Below, piece after piece: positions 53,701 to 64,000 of a stretch of DNA of 64,000 bases. This stretch comes from Darksidea phi. Lineage: Eukaryota > Ascomycota > Dothideomycetes > Pleosporales > Lentitheciaceae. Both the position numbers and the translations under genes were made by a program. The stretch lies in contig JASJFT010000101.1 in NCBI GenBank assembly GCA_030770425.1, forward strand, positions 62,001 to 126,000. The letters are read 5' to 3'. Positions within the stretch are counted from its first letter, which is position 1, and each line of letters begins with the position of its first letter. A model generated the notes under the pieces. The model was not told where the DNA came from and did no database searches. It saw nothing but the letters and a program-made list of their open reading frames with translations.

Positions 53701-56700
53701 TTTGACTTGGTCGGCATCGTACAAATCTAGACCGCCCTTGATGCTCTCGATGGGAACAGTACAGTCCGCAGCCGAGTTTGCAAACCTCTCGACCAACTTG
53801 ACATACATGTCCATCATCATTTGCACGGCGTCGCTCGAGTAAAAGTCGGTCTGTGCTCTCCATCGGAACCGGATCTCACTGTCGCTCATATCGTTGACGT
53901 CCAGGACCATGTCCGTCAAGGCGTAGTTGAGATACGACTTGACCTCGTCCGTCGATGTGCCCAGGCCTTTGGGGGGCTCGACATTCTGCGGCAGGTAGTC
54001 GAGCGTGACCTGGAAGATGGGCGCGGCGTGGTTTGACAGCGGCACCCCGAGCTGTTCCAGCATGGCCTTGAAGGGCAGGCGAGAATGTGCCAGGGCCAGA
54101 TACGCCTGGTCGCGTATCTCGCGGCAAATTTGGGCGAAGCTTTGAGACGGCTTCCTCTGGAACTTTAGGGGCAACGTGTTGACCATGAGACCGACGAGTT
54201 TGGTGGAGCGCGCATCGGTCCTCCCGGCGTCCACCATGCCAACACAGAGCTCGTCCACACCGGCGAGCTCCATGAGCATGAGGCGGAGCACCGCCATGAA
54301 GAAGTGGAAGCGCGTAACTTTGAGGATGCGACAGCGCCCACGGATAGCTCGCACCAGCTTGGGGTCCAGGGCCACCATGGGCACCTCCTCCAGCGTAAAC
54401 GTGGTAACGGGCACGCGAGTTCGCACCTTGGCAAATGGAAGCATGGGGAGCGGGTCAGGAATGCTGTGCGGACCGATGAGTTGTTTCTTCCAGAACGCGA
54501 CTTCGCTGGCCATGGACCCGTTGTCGACGGCCAACTTTTGCTCGGCTATGATGGTGCTCCATTGCGTCTGTACGGGCTCGAGCTGACGCCCTTCGTACAG
54601 TTCAACCAGCTCTCTTAGGAATAAAAAGAAACTGTACCCATCTATGGCGATGTGGTGGATCCCAATGACCAGGTAATGAGACTGATCGTTCTCAGACAGC
54701 AAGGCCATCCGAACCACCTCTCCACGGCCAAGGTCGAAAACATAGTGTTGTTGAAGGTCTTCAGTGAACTCGACGGCTTCCTGCAGGTTTGCCACCTTGC
54801 GAGTCTCCAGGTGCAAGGGAGACGCGCTGGGTGCCAGCACCGCCTGGGTGGGCTCGTAGCCATTGCTAGCATCATCGAAGAAGGCAGTCCGCAACGAGTC
54901 GTGACGTTCCCCCAGCCTCCTTACCGCTTGCGACATGCGATCAACGTCTATCTGGCCCCGGCAGGCGATGCGGAAGCTGCAGTTGAAGGCGCTGAGCAGT
55001 TCCCGCTGTTGCAGCAGGAACCAGAACTGGAGAGAAGGGTAGCCCATGCTTTGCTTTCGCTCAAAGGCAAGTTCAGGGTTCGTATTAAGGCTCGTGGCAT
55101 GCACGATTGGCTTTCCATCTTCTGGCTTTCCATCTTCCGACATAGTATCAGGAGTCGAAGACGAAGAAGATGAGGTAGGTTCGGTGTTAGAGGCAGAAGA
55201 GGGAGGGCTGGAGCCAGAAGTAGAGTCAAACTTGGCTTCGACAGAAGATTCCTCTTGTTCCTCTACCTTTCCGACCTCTGCTTTCAGCTTCGGGGTGAGG
55301 TCGGGTGAGAGTCTCTCCATGGTATCCTGGACCATCTCTTCCACAGTAGCACCACCTAGCAGCTTCAACACGGGCATGTCCAGGTCCAGCTCCTTGGTGA
55401 ACCAGAATCTCATGTCGACAGCGACCAGAGAATCTATACCCAGGTCTACGAGACGTGTGTCGGCCTGGATAGTGTTGTCTTCAGGCCGTAGACTGAGGAG
55501 CTTGTATAGCGTCGCGCTGAGTCCAGCCTGGAGTACGTTCCAGACGCCCTCCTTGGTAGTCTGCCGCTTCAACTGAACACGGACAGACGTCTCCTGCGAG
55601 TCTTCTTTACCAACAGTGTGCCGCTTGGTTCGCTTGTAATAGGAGAAAGCCGGAAGGGGCAGCCAAGCTGGTGGGTTCGTCTCTTGTTCTGCATCGTATG
55701 GGTGCAGACTTGAAGAGATTTCGTGAACCATTGACTCCGAACCCGGTTTTCCAGCCAAGACTGCTTCGGCGAAGAACTGCAGGAAGTCCCACTCGGACAC
55801 ATTAGAATATCCTAGTTTGGCCAGGCGATCAAGGATACCGAGATCCGTGCGGACAATGTAGCCAATGCCATAAATTCCTGCCAGATTCATGACGCTGCCT
55901 GCCAAACCTCGTGCGCGACGGCCCTGGACTATGCTAGCCATAAAGGCATTGGCGGCAGCATAGGGTGACTGGCCAAGGTTACCGGTGACGTAGGCGAGTG
56001 ACGAGAAGACGATAAAAAAGTCGAGAGTGGGCTTATCGAAAATGTCGTTCAGGAACCTAGTGCCGTCTACTTTGGGACGCAAAGTTTGGTTGAACCTTTC
56101 GTGCGTCATCTGCGGGATAATGCCGTCGTTCAGGATCATGGCGCCATTGCAAACACCAGCTATGGGGGGCAGAGTCTTGCAGATGGTTTGGTACGTCGTT
56201 AGCACCGACCGGCGATCAGTCACATCGCTGTTATAGAAGTGTTAGCGGAAAACATACAGGGAGGGGGGCGAGGGTTGGGAGAGTGATCAGAACGCACCAA
56301 GACATGACGTGGATTCGAACGCCATCAGCCTGAATATGATCCAACCAAGCCTTTTTGACTTTTGGATTCCGCGAAGTCACCACAATATGGCGTGCTCCTC
56401 GCTGTGCCATCCACTCACATAGGGAGACACCCAGCTGACCAGCAAGGCCAATCAGCCAGTACGTCTTGTCGGGGCGGAATTGCACCATGTCTTCGGCGGG
56501 ATAAAGACGGACTGGAACCGTCGGGCTAGTTGTCCAGTTCAACACGGCAACTCTTCCCTTTTTGTGTAAAGGAATGTGACGGCCGGCCACGTCGGCAATG
56601 GGGACCTCATCGAATGCCCCACTATCGCTGACGACACTAGAGTCTAACAAATATCGCGAAACGCGGTCCATGATTCCGGGAACGACGGTGTCAGGCGATG

Positions 56701-59700
56701 TAGAAGGGCGGACGTAAGCCTCCTTGGCCATCAGCATGGAAAGGTTGACAACATTGCACTGGATGGGCAGCTGGCTTTCCATACGCGCCGCAATGCCTTC
56801 CGTATCCCCTTGGCTTGACATGACGACAAAGGTAGCCAGATTCTTTGGAAACAGGCGTGATAAGGCACGATCGTGCCGAGAGGGGTGTATAAACGTGTAG
56901 TTGCCTTTATCCCGCCGCGAGGTGGTAAAGTGAACCGTCACATGGCGCTCAGCTGCCGCATTTTCCAGAGCGGCAGCAAAGTGTCTTGTAGGGGGTTCAT
57001 GAACGAGCATGGCCGTGTTGCTCGGTGCCATTGACAGAATCTTTTCGATCCAGCAGGCATGGACGGCTTCCGCGACAAGAAGACTGGGGTCTACACCCTT
57101 TGAGTATGCGCCGCATTCAATCATCCAGCTTGCCGAAACAGATACTCTGGAAGAACTTGACGTGGACAGTGCAATAACGGGTTGGGAGGAACTCGTCGAA
57201 TTGCCAACGACCAGGAAGAGTGCACCCATCGAGCCGACCGTCAGTGCCATCAGTGACGAGCGGTCAACTTGGATGTCTTGGAGCGACGATGGACCTTTCA
57301 GAGCCCACTCCGGCGTGACAACCCGCTCGAGCTCGTATATCCCCTGACGCTCAACAACCGTTACGTCATCGCCCGGTACACGGTCGTTGCGGATAGTCCT
57401 ATGGCTGGCGTTATAACGCGCATCCAGCTCAGGGCTTGCCACGTATCTTGGAATTGACATCGCACCATCGAGACCGACGCGCACTTCACGCTCCAATGTC
57501 CAGGTCGGAGTGTATGGCTCTACCAAGGAAGCCCACGCGTTTGAGATCTGCATGCGGAGAACGGCTTCGGCAATGATCGTGGGCTGGATGCCAGCGACAT
57601 CTTGTATGTCGAAGTCCACGAGCTGAAATGTCATTGCTGGCTTCTCGGCTGTTAGGCATCGCGCCACGCCCGTCATCATATGGCCGTAGGGCTGCGTTCC
57701 CGAGAGGCCTCCCTGGGTAATCCAGACGACGCTGCGCGCCTTTTCCGTCATGAGTTGCATCGACTTCCACTTGGCCGGCGTAAAAGGGTCAAAGATGGGC
57801 TCGTCGAGCTCCATCAGGCTCAGCACTATCTGCCTGTCGGTGAAGTGGGACTCCTCGAGCTGGTCGAAGCGCTCGACGCAGCTGACCTTCTTCGCCAGGG
57901 GCCGCAGCAATGCCAGTGTGTCCTCCAGCAGCTGGAACGTAGCCATGGACCTGCCGCCTATTACGAGGAGGTCGTCCAAGGCCGGCTTGATGTTCCGACC
58001 GGGGTTGAACGGCTGTCGGATGAGCTCCATCTGCGCGTCAACAGCCTGGCTCAACATGACACTTTGCGGCGCCATGAATTGACCCGAACCCGGCGTTGCC
58101 GTGTCGAGCCCAGAGAAGCCCGTTCGCTGCAAAAGTTCCGCCCACGCGTCTTGGGTAATGAGCGGATGGTGTCGGCGTCCATCGTTCTCGCCTACCCACC
58201 AGCCGCCCAGGGTGCCAAAGACGAACGTCGGATGCACCGGATCCATGTCGGTGATTTCGAGAAATACGAGGTAACCACCAGGCTTCAGAAGTTTGCGTAC
58301 GTTGCGCAGCGTCGTCTCAAGCGACTTGGTAGCGTGCAGAACGTTGGACACGACGACGAGATCGTAGTTGTGGGACGTGTACTGCTGGTCGGCTGGATCT
58401 TTTTCTATGTCTAGAGTGGAATAGACAAACTTTTCTGCGTGCTTTTTGAAATCCATCTCGGCCTTGGAAAAGAAGCCGGCCGAAATGTCGGTGTAGGTGT
58501 ACGATCTGAACCTTTCGCCGACGTGTCGCATAACGGCCTCTGTAGCAGAGCCCGTGCCGGCACCGATCTCAAGGATGTCCATCTGCTGGAACCTATGCGC
58601 AAGTTGACCTACGAGCCCACCAAGATACTCGTTGAACTCGGTAAACCCGACGGTGCGCTTGTAGATGTGTTCCAGCATGTTGCTTTCGCGATACAACTCG
58701 AGGAAGTTCAGCTCGCCTCGGACCCAGGGAATCAAACTGTCGCCGATAGTCGTGATGATGGAAAAGTCATCTAGCTCCTGCATAAAAGCCTCCACCATGG
58801 GTTTCATCGTCTCCCAGGTATCGTGCATCCACTCTTGCCGGATGACGGGGTGTCGGCCTGCTGCCACCTCGTCGACCGTGTCGGCCACCCAAGCGAGGTA
58901 CTTCCTCGGATGCCATTCGCATGCGGCGCGCTCCTCGGGCGTGATGGCTTCGTGTAGGCGCTTCATATAGAAGAAGCAGGCGCGCTGAATAAAGTACGCA
59001 TTGTCCTCGGACAAGTTGGCATTTTCGAGCTGCCACTCGCTGAAGTCTCTGGTGGCGTCGGGCTTTTCGGGGCCCCATACCATCTTGGAGAACATATGTC
59101 GATCGTCCTGGGGAGTCAGGGCCGTCAGAGGCGAGAGGGATAAGCCTTCTATCTGAACCAGCGGATGTCCCGTGGCGTTGAACATGTCCACATCGCCAGA
59201 GATGCCTTTAGATGCCGAGACAGATATGAACGCATCGAAAGTAATGTTGTTCGCCAGCCCGGAGTTGGCTTTGCAGACGCGGGGGTCGATCTTGATACGG
59301 GCTACTTGCGTAGGTACCAAGGTGGTCCAGAGGCGGCCGTCGCCAGGGGATCCCAAAGCGCCAAAGACGGATTGGAAGGCAACGTCGAGCGGTGCAGGGT
59401 GCAGCGTCATTGCGGGAGCATCGTAGTCATCGGGCACCTCCACGTGGATGATACCAGACGATTTGTCGGTGGTCCGCTCGAGAGATCGGATGCCCCTGAA
59501 CATGTCGGTGTAGTTATATCCTGAGTTGGCAAGCGTGGTATAGAAGAGGTCGATATCGACGGGGTTCATGTCCAAACCTAAGTGCAACCGCTGCGCAAGG
59601 GGAGAAGAAAATGAGTCGTCACTGTCGCGCATCTCCAGACGCATGCGAGCGGTTGAGGCCGCAAAGGGGGCAGTGTCAGCATCGGGACAAATGATGCATT

Positions 59701-62700
59701 CGAAGTCACAGGTAACCGTTCCGTGCTGCTTGTCATGCACCACATTGGATAGACTGATCAGGATCTCGACACCGACGGCGTCGTCAGTGAGTGACATAGC
59801 ACGGCTGATACGCAAGTCCAGGATTTCCACCAGAGACACCTGCTCGTCGTCAACCACGGCCTTGCATGCCTCGACGGCCATGCTAGCAAAACCAGCTCCG
59901 GGGAACACCATCTGACCCTGGATCTGATGCCCCCGGAGCCATGGCATCTCCTGCTGCTTGATGAAATTCCGCCAGCGGTAGTCGTTCGGTCCCCCGTCCA
60001 GCCTCACCCCGAGAAGTTCGTGATGCCCGGCCGGGCGTGAGAGGAGCCTCTTAGTGGCCCGCGACTCGGTAAAGTACGTGCGACTGTGGTCCCACGTGTA
60101 GGTAGGGACCGACTTGAGCAGGACCGGCTTGACATCCGGACTAGAGAAAAGGGAGGCCAGGGTGCCGATGCTGAGTGTGGACGGAGAGGAGAGGATGTTG
60201 CACCATACTGCACCGATTCCGGCAGACAGAGCCTCGACATCATTTGAGCCTCTCGAAAGCAGACCCGTATACGAAACTCTGGCCCCGCAGACTTCCTCGA
60301 TGACACTACTAGCCGGTCCCTTGAGAGCCGGGTGCGGGCCCACCTCGACCGCCAAACCTAGAGACGCAGCGGCGTCGGTAGATGCGAGTGCCGATTCGAG
60401 TGCTTGGGAGAACAGCACGGGCTGGACAAGGTTGTCCCTCCAATAAGAGCCAGTTAGATCGACGCTGGGTGTTACTTCTGTACCACCAAGGACAGACGAG
60501 AACCATCGACAAGACGGGCCGTGCTTAGGCTCCAGGACCTGTACTCCTGCACGTGACATAGCTTCCATGTATGGCTCGGCGCAGGGCTCCATGTGATGAG
60601 AGTGGTACGCCTTGTCTACCTTCAGCGCCCTTGTGAACTTGCCTTCATCATCCAAGATGAATTTGGCCCGCTCGACAGCCTTCCCGTCGCCCGACAACGT
60701 GACGCTGGCGGCCGAATTGCTGGCTGCGACCGTGAGGCGCCCCCTTAGGGCGGGCAGGGAGCAGAGCTCCATCGCGTCCTCCATCGATGTGCCCGCCGCA
60801 AGCATGGCACCGTTAGCGTGGGCGAGGTGGCTGACGCGGCCTCGGAGGTAGGCGACGCGTATAGCATCCCGGGCACTGAGATACCCACACGCGTAGGCAG
60901 CACCGATTTCTCCTATTTTAATGGGTTCTTGTTAGTATATGACTAAGATTAGCATTACGGTGAAGTAACTTACCGCTCGAGTGCCCGACCACAGCCTCAA
61001 AGGTAACACCAACTGCGTAAAGCATGTCAACTAGAAGTACTTGGACGGCCGTGCAGAGAGGCTGCGAGAACTCGGCCTCCATGACGCGGGAATCCCCTCC
61101 AGACTTGAAAAGCTCCTCATATAGTGACCAAGAAGGACGGTCCTGTTCCGGTAGAGACTGAAGAGATGTGTCGAGATGCTTGAGGGTGGCTTCGGCAACT
61201 GGCGAGCATTGGACTAGGCCCCGGCCCATCGCTGGCCACTGGGCACCCTGACCAGTGAAGACTCCGAGGATTTTCCCCTTCTTTGCCGAAGGCTTAACAC
61301 TGATGTTGCCATCTTTGGTTTCAATAGCGGTCCTCAGCCTCTCTTGGAGGTCCTGAGCGGTGGACGCCTCAAAACAGGTACGTTGGGTCAGGGCCGATCT
61401 CCGGGACAATGTCCAGGCGATATCTCGCACATTGACAGCTGACGGGGGCTGCTGCTCGAGAAACTCGAGCCAAGTTCGTAGTTGGGCTACCAGTGCCTTC
61501 TCTGAATTGGCCGAAAAGAGGATGGGAATGGGATTGTCAGTTGTTGCATGGTCAGCAGCAGTCGTTGTAGGCGTGTAGCTCTCGATAATGGCGTGGGCAT
61601 TCGCGCCGCCGAATCCTGTCAGGTATCAGCCGGAGGCCCAGTCTAAGGTTACTCATCATTCTGGAATCATGTGGGTTGCACATTTGGGGTGGCTTGCTCA
61701 CCAAAACTGTTGATGCTAGCCCTTCGCGGGACTCCCGGTGGTAGCACCGGCCACTTTTTGGGGGTCGTCGGGATCTGAAGGAATCTGTAGTACGGCTCAA
61801 TCGCGGGGTTGAGCTCATTGAACAGCATATTGGGCGGGATTATGCCGTTCTGGATGCTAAGGGAAGCTTTCAAAAGGCCGGCGATACCCGCAGTACCTTC
61901 CGTGTGGCCAACAACCGTTTTGATAGATCCCACGTAAAGAACCTCGTCATCAGTCGCCCCTTTATCGGAAGCGAAGGCCTGATATATGGCACCAGCTTCT
62001 TGCGGATCACCGGCCTTGGTTCCAGTTCCATGGGCCTCAAAATACTGGCATCGATCAGTCTTGAGCAACGGGTTCAAGCCGGCCCTCGTATACGTTTGCC
62101 GGATAAGCTCAGCCTGTGACTCGCTGCTGGGCATCGTGATTCCTGGAGTTCTACCGTCCTGGTTGATGCCCGTCTCACGAATAATGCATTCGATGTCGTC
62201 TCCATCAGCGATGGCGTCGCATAGCCTTTTCAGGACGACAGAGGCGACGCCTTCACCACGAGCATAGCCATCAGCATTAGCATCCCACATACGACTGCGA
62301 CCCGTGGGCGACAGCATGTTGACATTACTCTCAGCAATGAAGTTCGCTAAATAGAGGTACCGAGAATTAGTATGCTAAACTAACTCTGCGGATTTCGTGA
62401 CTATTGTCGGGGTAGATTACTCACTGGGCGCGAAAATGAGGTTACTGCCCGCGGCCACAGCAACACGGGACTGGCCACTTCGAAGAAGCTGCACTGCCTG
62501 GTGCACGGCAACCAAGCTAGATGAGCAAGCCGTGTCTATCGTCATGGAGGGGCCCTTCCAATTGAAGAAGTAGGAAATTCGATTCGAAAGGATACTCAGG
62601 GCCGTTCCGGTAGCGGCATACTTTGGAACATTATCGAGGTCGTTGTAGGTGATCTGGGAGAAATCATTGCACATGACTCCCACGTAGACACCAGTGGGCG

Positions 62701-63046
62701 TGCCGGAGAGCTCCTCCATTTTCAGGCCGGCGAGCTCGAGGGCTTCGTAGATGACCTCTATCAGCAGGCGTTGCTGCGGGTCAATGGATCCGGCCTCGCC
62801 GCCCTGGATGTTGAAGAATTGGGCATCAAAGAGGCGAGTATCCTCAGAGAGGAGGTACGCATCGAGAACGTTGCTGGATCCGTGATGATGGCCGTTCTTG
62901 TGGTAGAAGCTCTCAGCGGCGAACCGGTCAATCTTGCTGGAGACGTCGCGAGGTTGGCGGAGCAGGTCCCAGAGTTTGGACGGCGACGAGGATTCGCCGG
63001 GGAAGCGGCAGCCACTGCCAACGATGGCGATGGGCTCGTTATTCAT
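50737..63046 (-). CDS. Hybrid highly reducing PKS-NRPS with terminal reductase
   Basis: About 4,004 aa from five exons; introns at 62347-62424, 61616-61701, 60913-60973 and 56228-56297, all in frame. Domain order and key residues: KS (DTACSSS, Cys 174; EAHGTGT; VGHTEGT); AT (GHSSGE about 635); DH ([14 protein letters not shown], His about 961; PLDVAFQS); C-methyltransferase ([13 protein letters not shown] about 1419); vestigial ER; KR (Tyr in [11 protein letters not shown] about 2262); ACP ([10 protein letters not shown] about 2441); condensation (HHIAIDG about 2700); adenylation ([10 protein letters not shown] about 3184, [22 protein letters not shown]); thiolation (LGGGSYLL about 3607); reductase (GATGYLG about 3692; Ser of ISSGG and YLASK about 3840). 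It builds a methylated polyketide, couples it to one amino acid and releases it. The intact Ser-Tyr-Lys set favours reductive release to an aldehyde over Dieckmann cyclisation. A separate enoyl reductase would normally serve the dead ER. The start at 63046 follows a TTG-only extension. Confidence 0.95.
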
Positions 63047-63591
63047 CTTGGTGGTCTTCTGCTTGTGTTGAACGTGAGCCAATCTTTGGAATTATCTTGA
63101 GAAATTATGCAAGGGACATCCAACCTAGCGCAAGGTTGAGTGTATGCGACGCTGCACCCGATCGTTTATTCGATCAGGTTGCATATCTAGCTTGAGAGAT
63201 GATAAGGCTGAGCTGAGCTGTGATGCTATCGCCCAGCACAGAACAGGAAATAGGAAGAAGCTAGTTGCCCTATTATGGACATGACGTTGTCAGAATCCAT
63301 TCTGGGATGTGCATTTTGCTGTCAGCATCGCTTGATCGGGATTTGAAGCCTGTCCAGGGTTAGTGTGCCATGATTGAAACCTGGTGGGCGGAATGCAGTA
63401 AGGACCCATTTCCACGTGGCTTTCCCACGTGGCATCTTTATATCGGGAAAAGTGCTAGGCTAATATGGTATCGATGGGACGGCTGCTACGGGCGTTGTAT
63501 GGGCGTTGCAGGCTATGGCATGTACCCAACGTTCCACAGGCTACCAACGCCAAGTCGCCTAATTCCATGGCCACATGCGTGGCATGCGGAG
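63047..63591. promoter_or_regulatory. PKS-NRPS promoter region
   Basis: Upstream region of the synthase; normal base composition. No TATA box is obvious, and no ATCTCNCGNA tox-box was found here by eye. Confidence 0.4.
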
Positions 63592-63634
63592 CAGGCTCGG
63601 CGTAGGTTCGGCGCAGGTTCGGCGCAGGTTCGGG
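63592..63634. repeat. Short GC-rich tandem repeat
   Basis: About four units of GGTTCGGCGCA type (11-12 bp), directly beside the switch to AT-rich DNA. Confidence 0.6.
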
Positions 63635-63639
63635 CGCTA

Positions 63640-64000
63640 GTCCTACTTAGGTAGTTTTAGTATAGTATAGTACTAATTTCTCTCCTTAAAATAAGCTATA
63701 AATTATCTAATTAATACTAGTATTAGTAGAATTATTAAGCTTTAAGTTTATAAGAAAATAATTCTTTTTACTAAAAGAATATCCTTATACTTAGTAAGAT
63801 TTAATAAAAAAAAGAATTAAAAAGTATTCTATTAGTATTATAAAGATTCCTTTTAATTATTATTCTAGTAAGCTAAAAGACTAGTAAATATATTAGTATT
63901 ATATCTATTAATTAGCTTTATTTTTAGCTTTAATTTAACTTTAACTTCAAAGTTTTTATATAGTCTAGATTTATATAGGAGTCTTTTCGTAAGGTCCGTA
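63640..64000. other. AT-rich block at the right edge
   Basis: The last 360 bp are almost pure A/T with stops in all frames, the same appearance as the blocks at 47.6-48.0 and 49.6-50.4 kb. Probably a RIP-degraded repeat that continues beyond the window. Confidence 0.6.

Noticed and set aside
1..64000. CRISPR arrays, rRNA genes, bacterial operon signals
   Set aside because: None seen; gene structure and content are those of a fungal nuclear chromosome.

Overview
The window is a filamentous ascomycete chromosome segment. The evidence is many short introns (about 45-90 bp, GT-AG), fungus-specific families (HET-domain protein, reducing PKS-NRPS, symplekin/Pta1, Pex6, Coa3) and AT-rich blocks that look like transposons degraded by RIP (repeat-induced point mutation). 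A Dothideomycete, probably Pleosporales, fits the gene families and the AT-rich islands, but that placement is inference.

The left part (1-27.4 kb) is mostly housekeeping and secreted-protein genes. In order: a partial multidomain oxidoreductase (indoleamine-dioxygenase-like domain + flavin reductase + cytochrome b5, minus strand); a secreted LVIVD/beta-propeller-type protein; a frame-disrupted small secreted protein; COA3 and PTA1 as a divergent pair; an unknown basic protein; a membrane-anchored acid/steryl-ester lipase and PEX6 as a second divergent pair; a small secreted protein; and a GPI-anchored secreted protein.

The middle part (27.4-39.9 kb) is an accessory zone rich in relics. It holds a HET-domain ORF followed in the -1 frame by a long ankyrin + HEAT-like ORF. 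About 270-bp direct repeats flank this pair, and each repeat carries 5' exons of a JmjC/cupin-like gene. The zone also has a DUF3176-like relic, a LINE endonuclease scrap beside an orphan ankyrin repeat, a decayed gene, a 122-bp tandem duplication and a hairpin-like inverted repeat.

The right part (39.97-63.05 kb) looks like a secondary-metabolite cluster: a bZIP-basic-region + ankyrin regulator of the ToxE (bANK) type, an unknown protein with a Gly-rich tail, a CYP52-like P450, an O-methyltransferase C-terminal relic, a multi-pass membrane protein, and a 12.3-kb PKS-NRPS (KS-AT-DH-MT-vestigial ER-KR-ACP-C-A-T-R, about 4,004 aa). AT-rich blocks lie on both sides of the megasynthase. No trans-acting enoyl reductase is visible. 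The likely logic is: regulator switches on the cluster, the synthase releases a polyketide-amino acid aldehyde (Ser/Tyr/Lys-type reductase), and the P450 oxidises it. Exon boundaries below were derived by hand from splice signals and reading-frame continuity.
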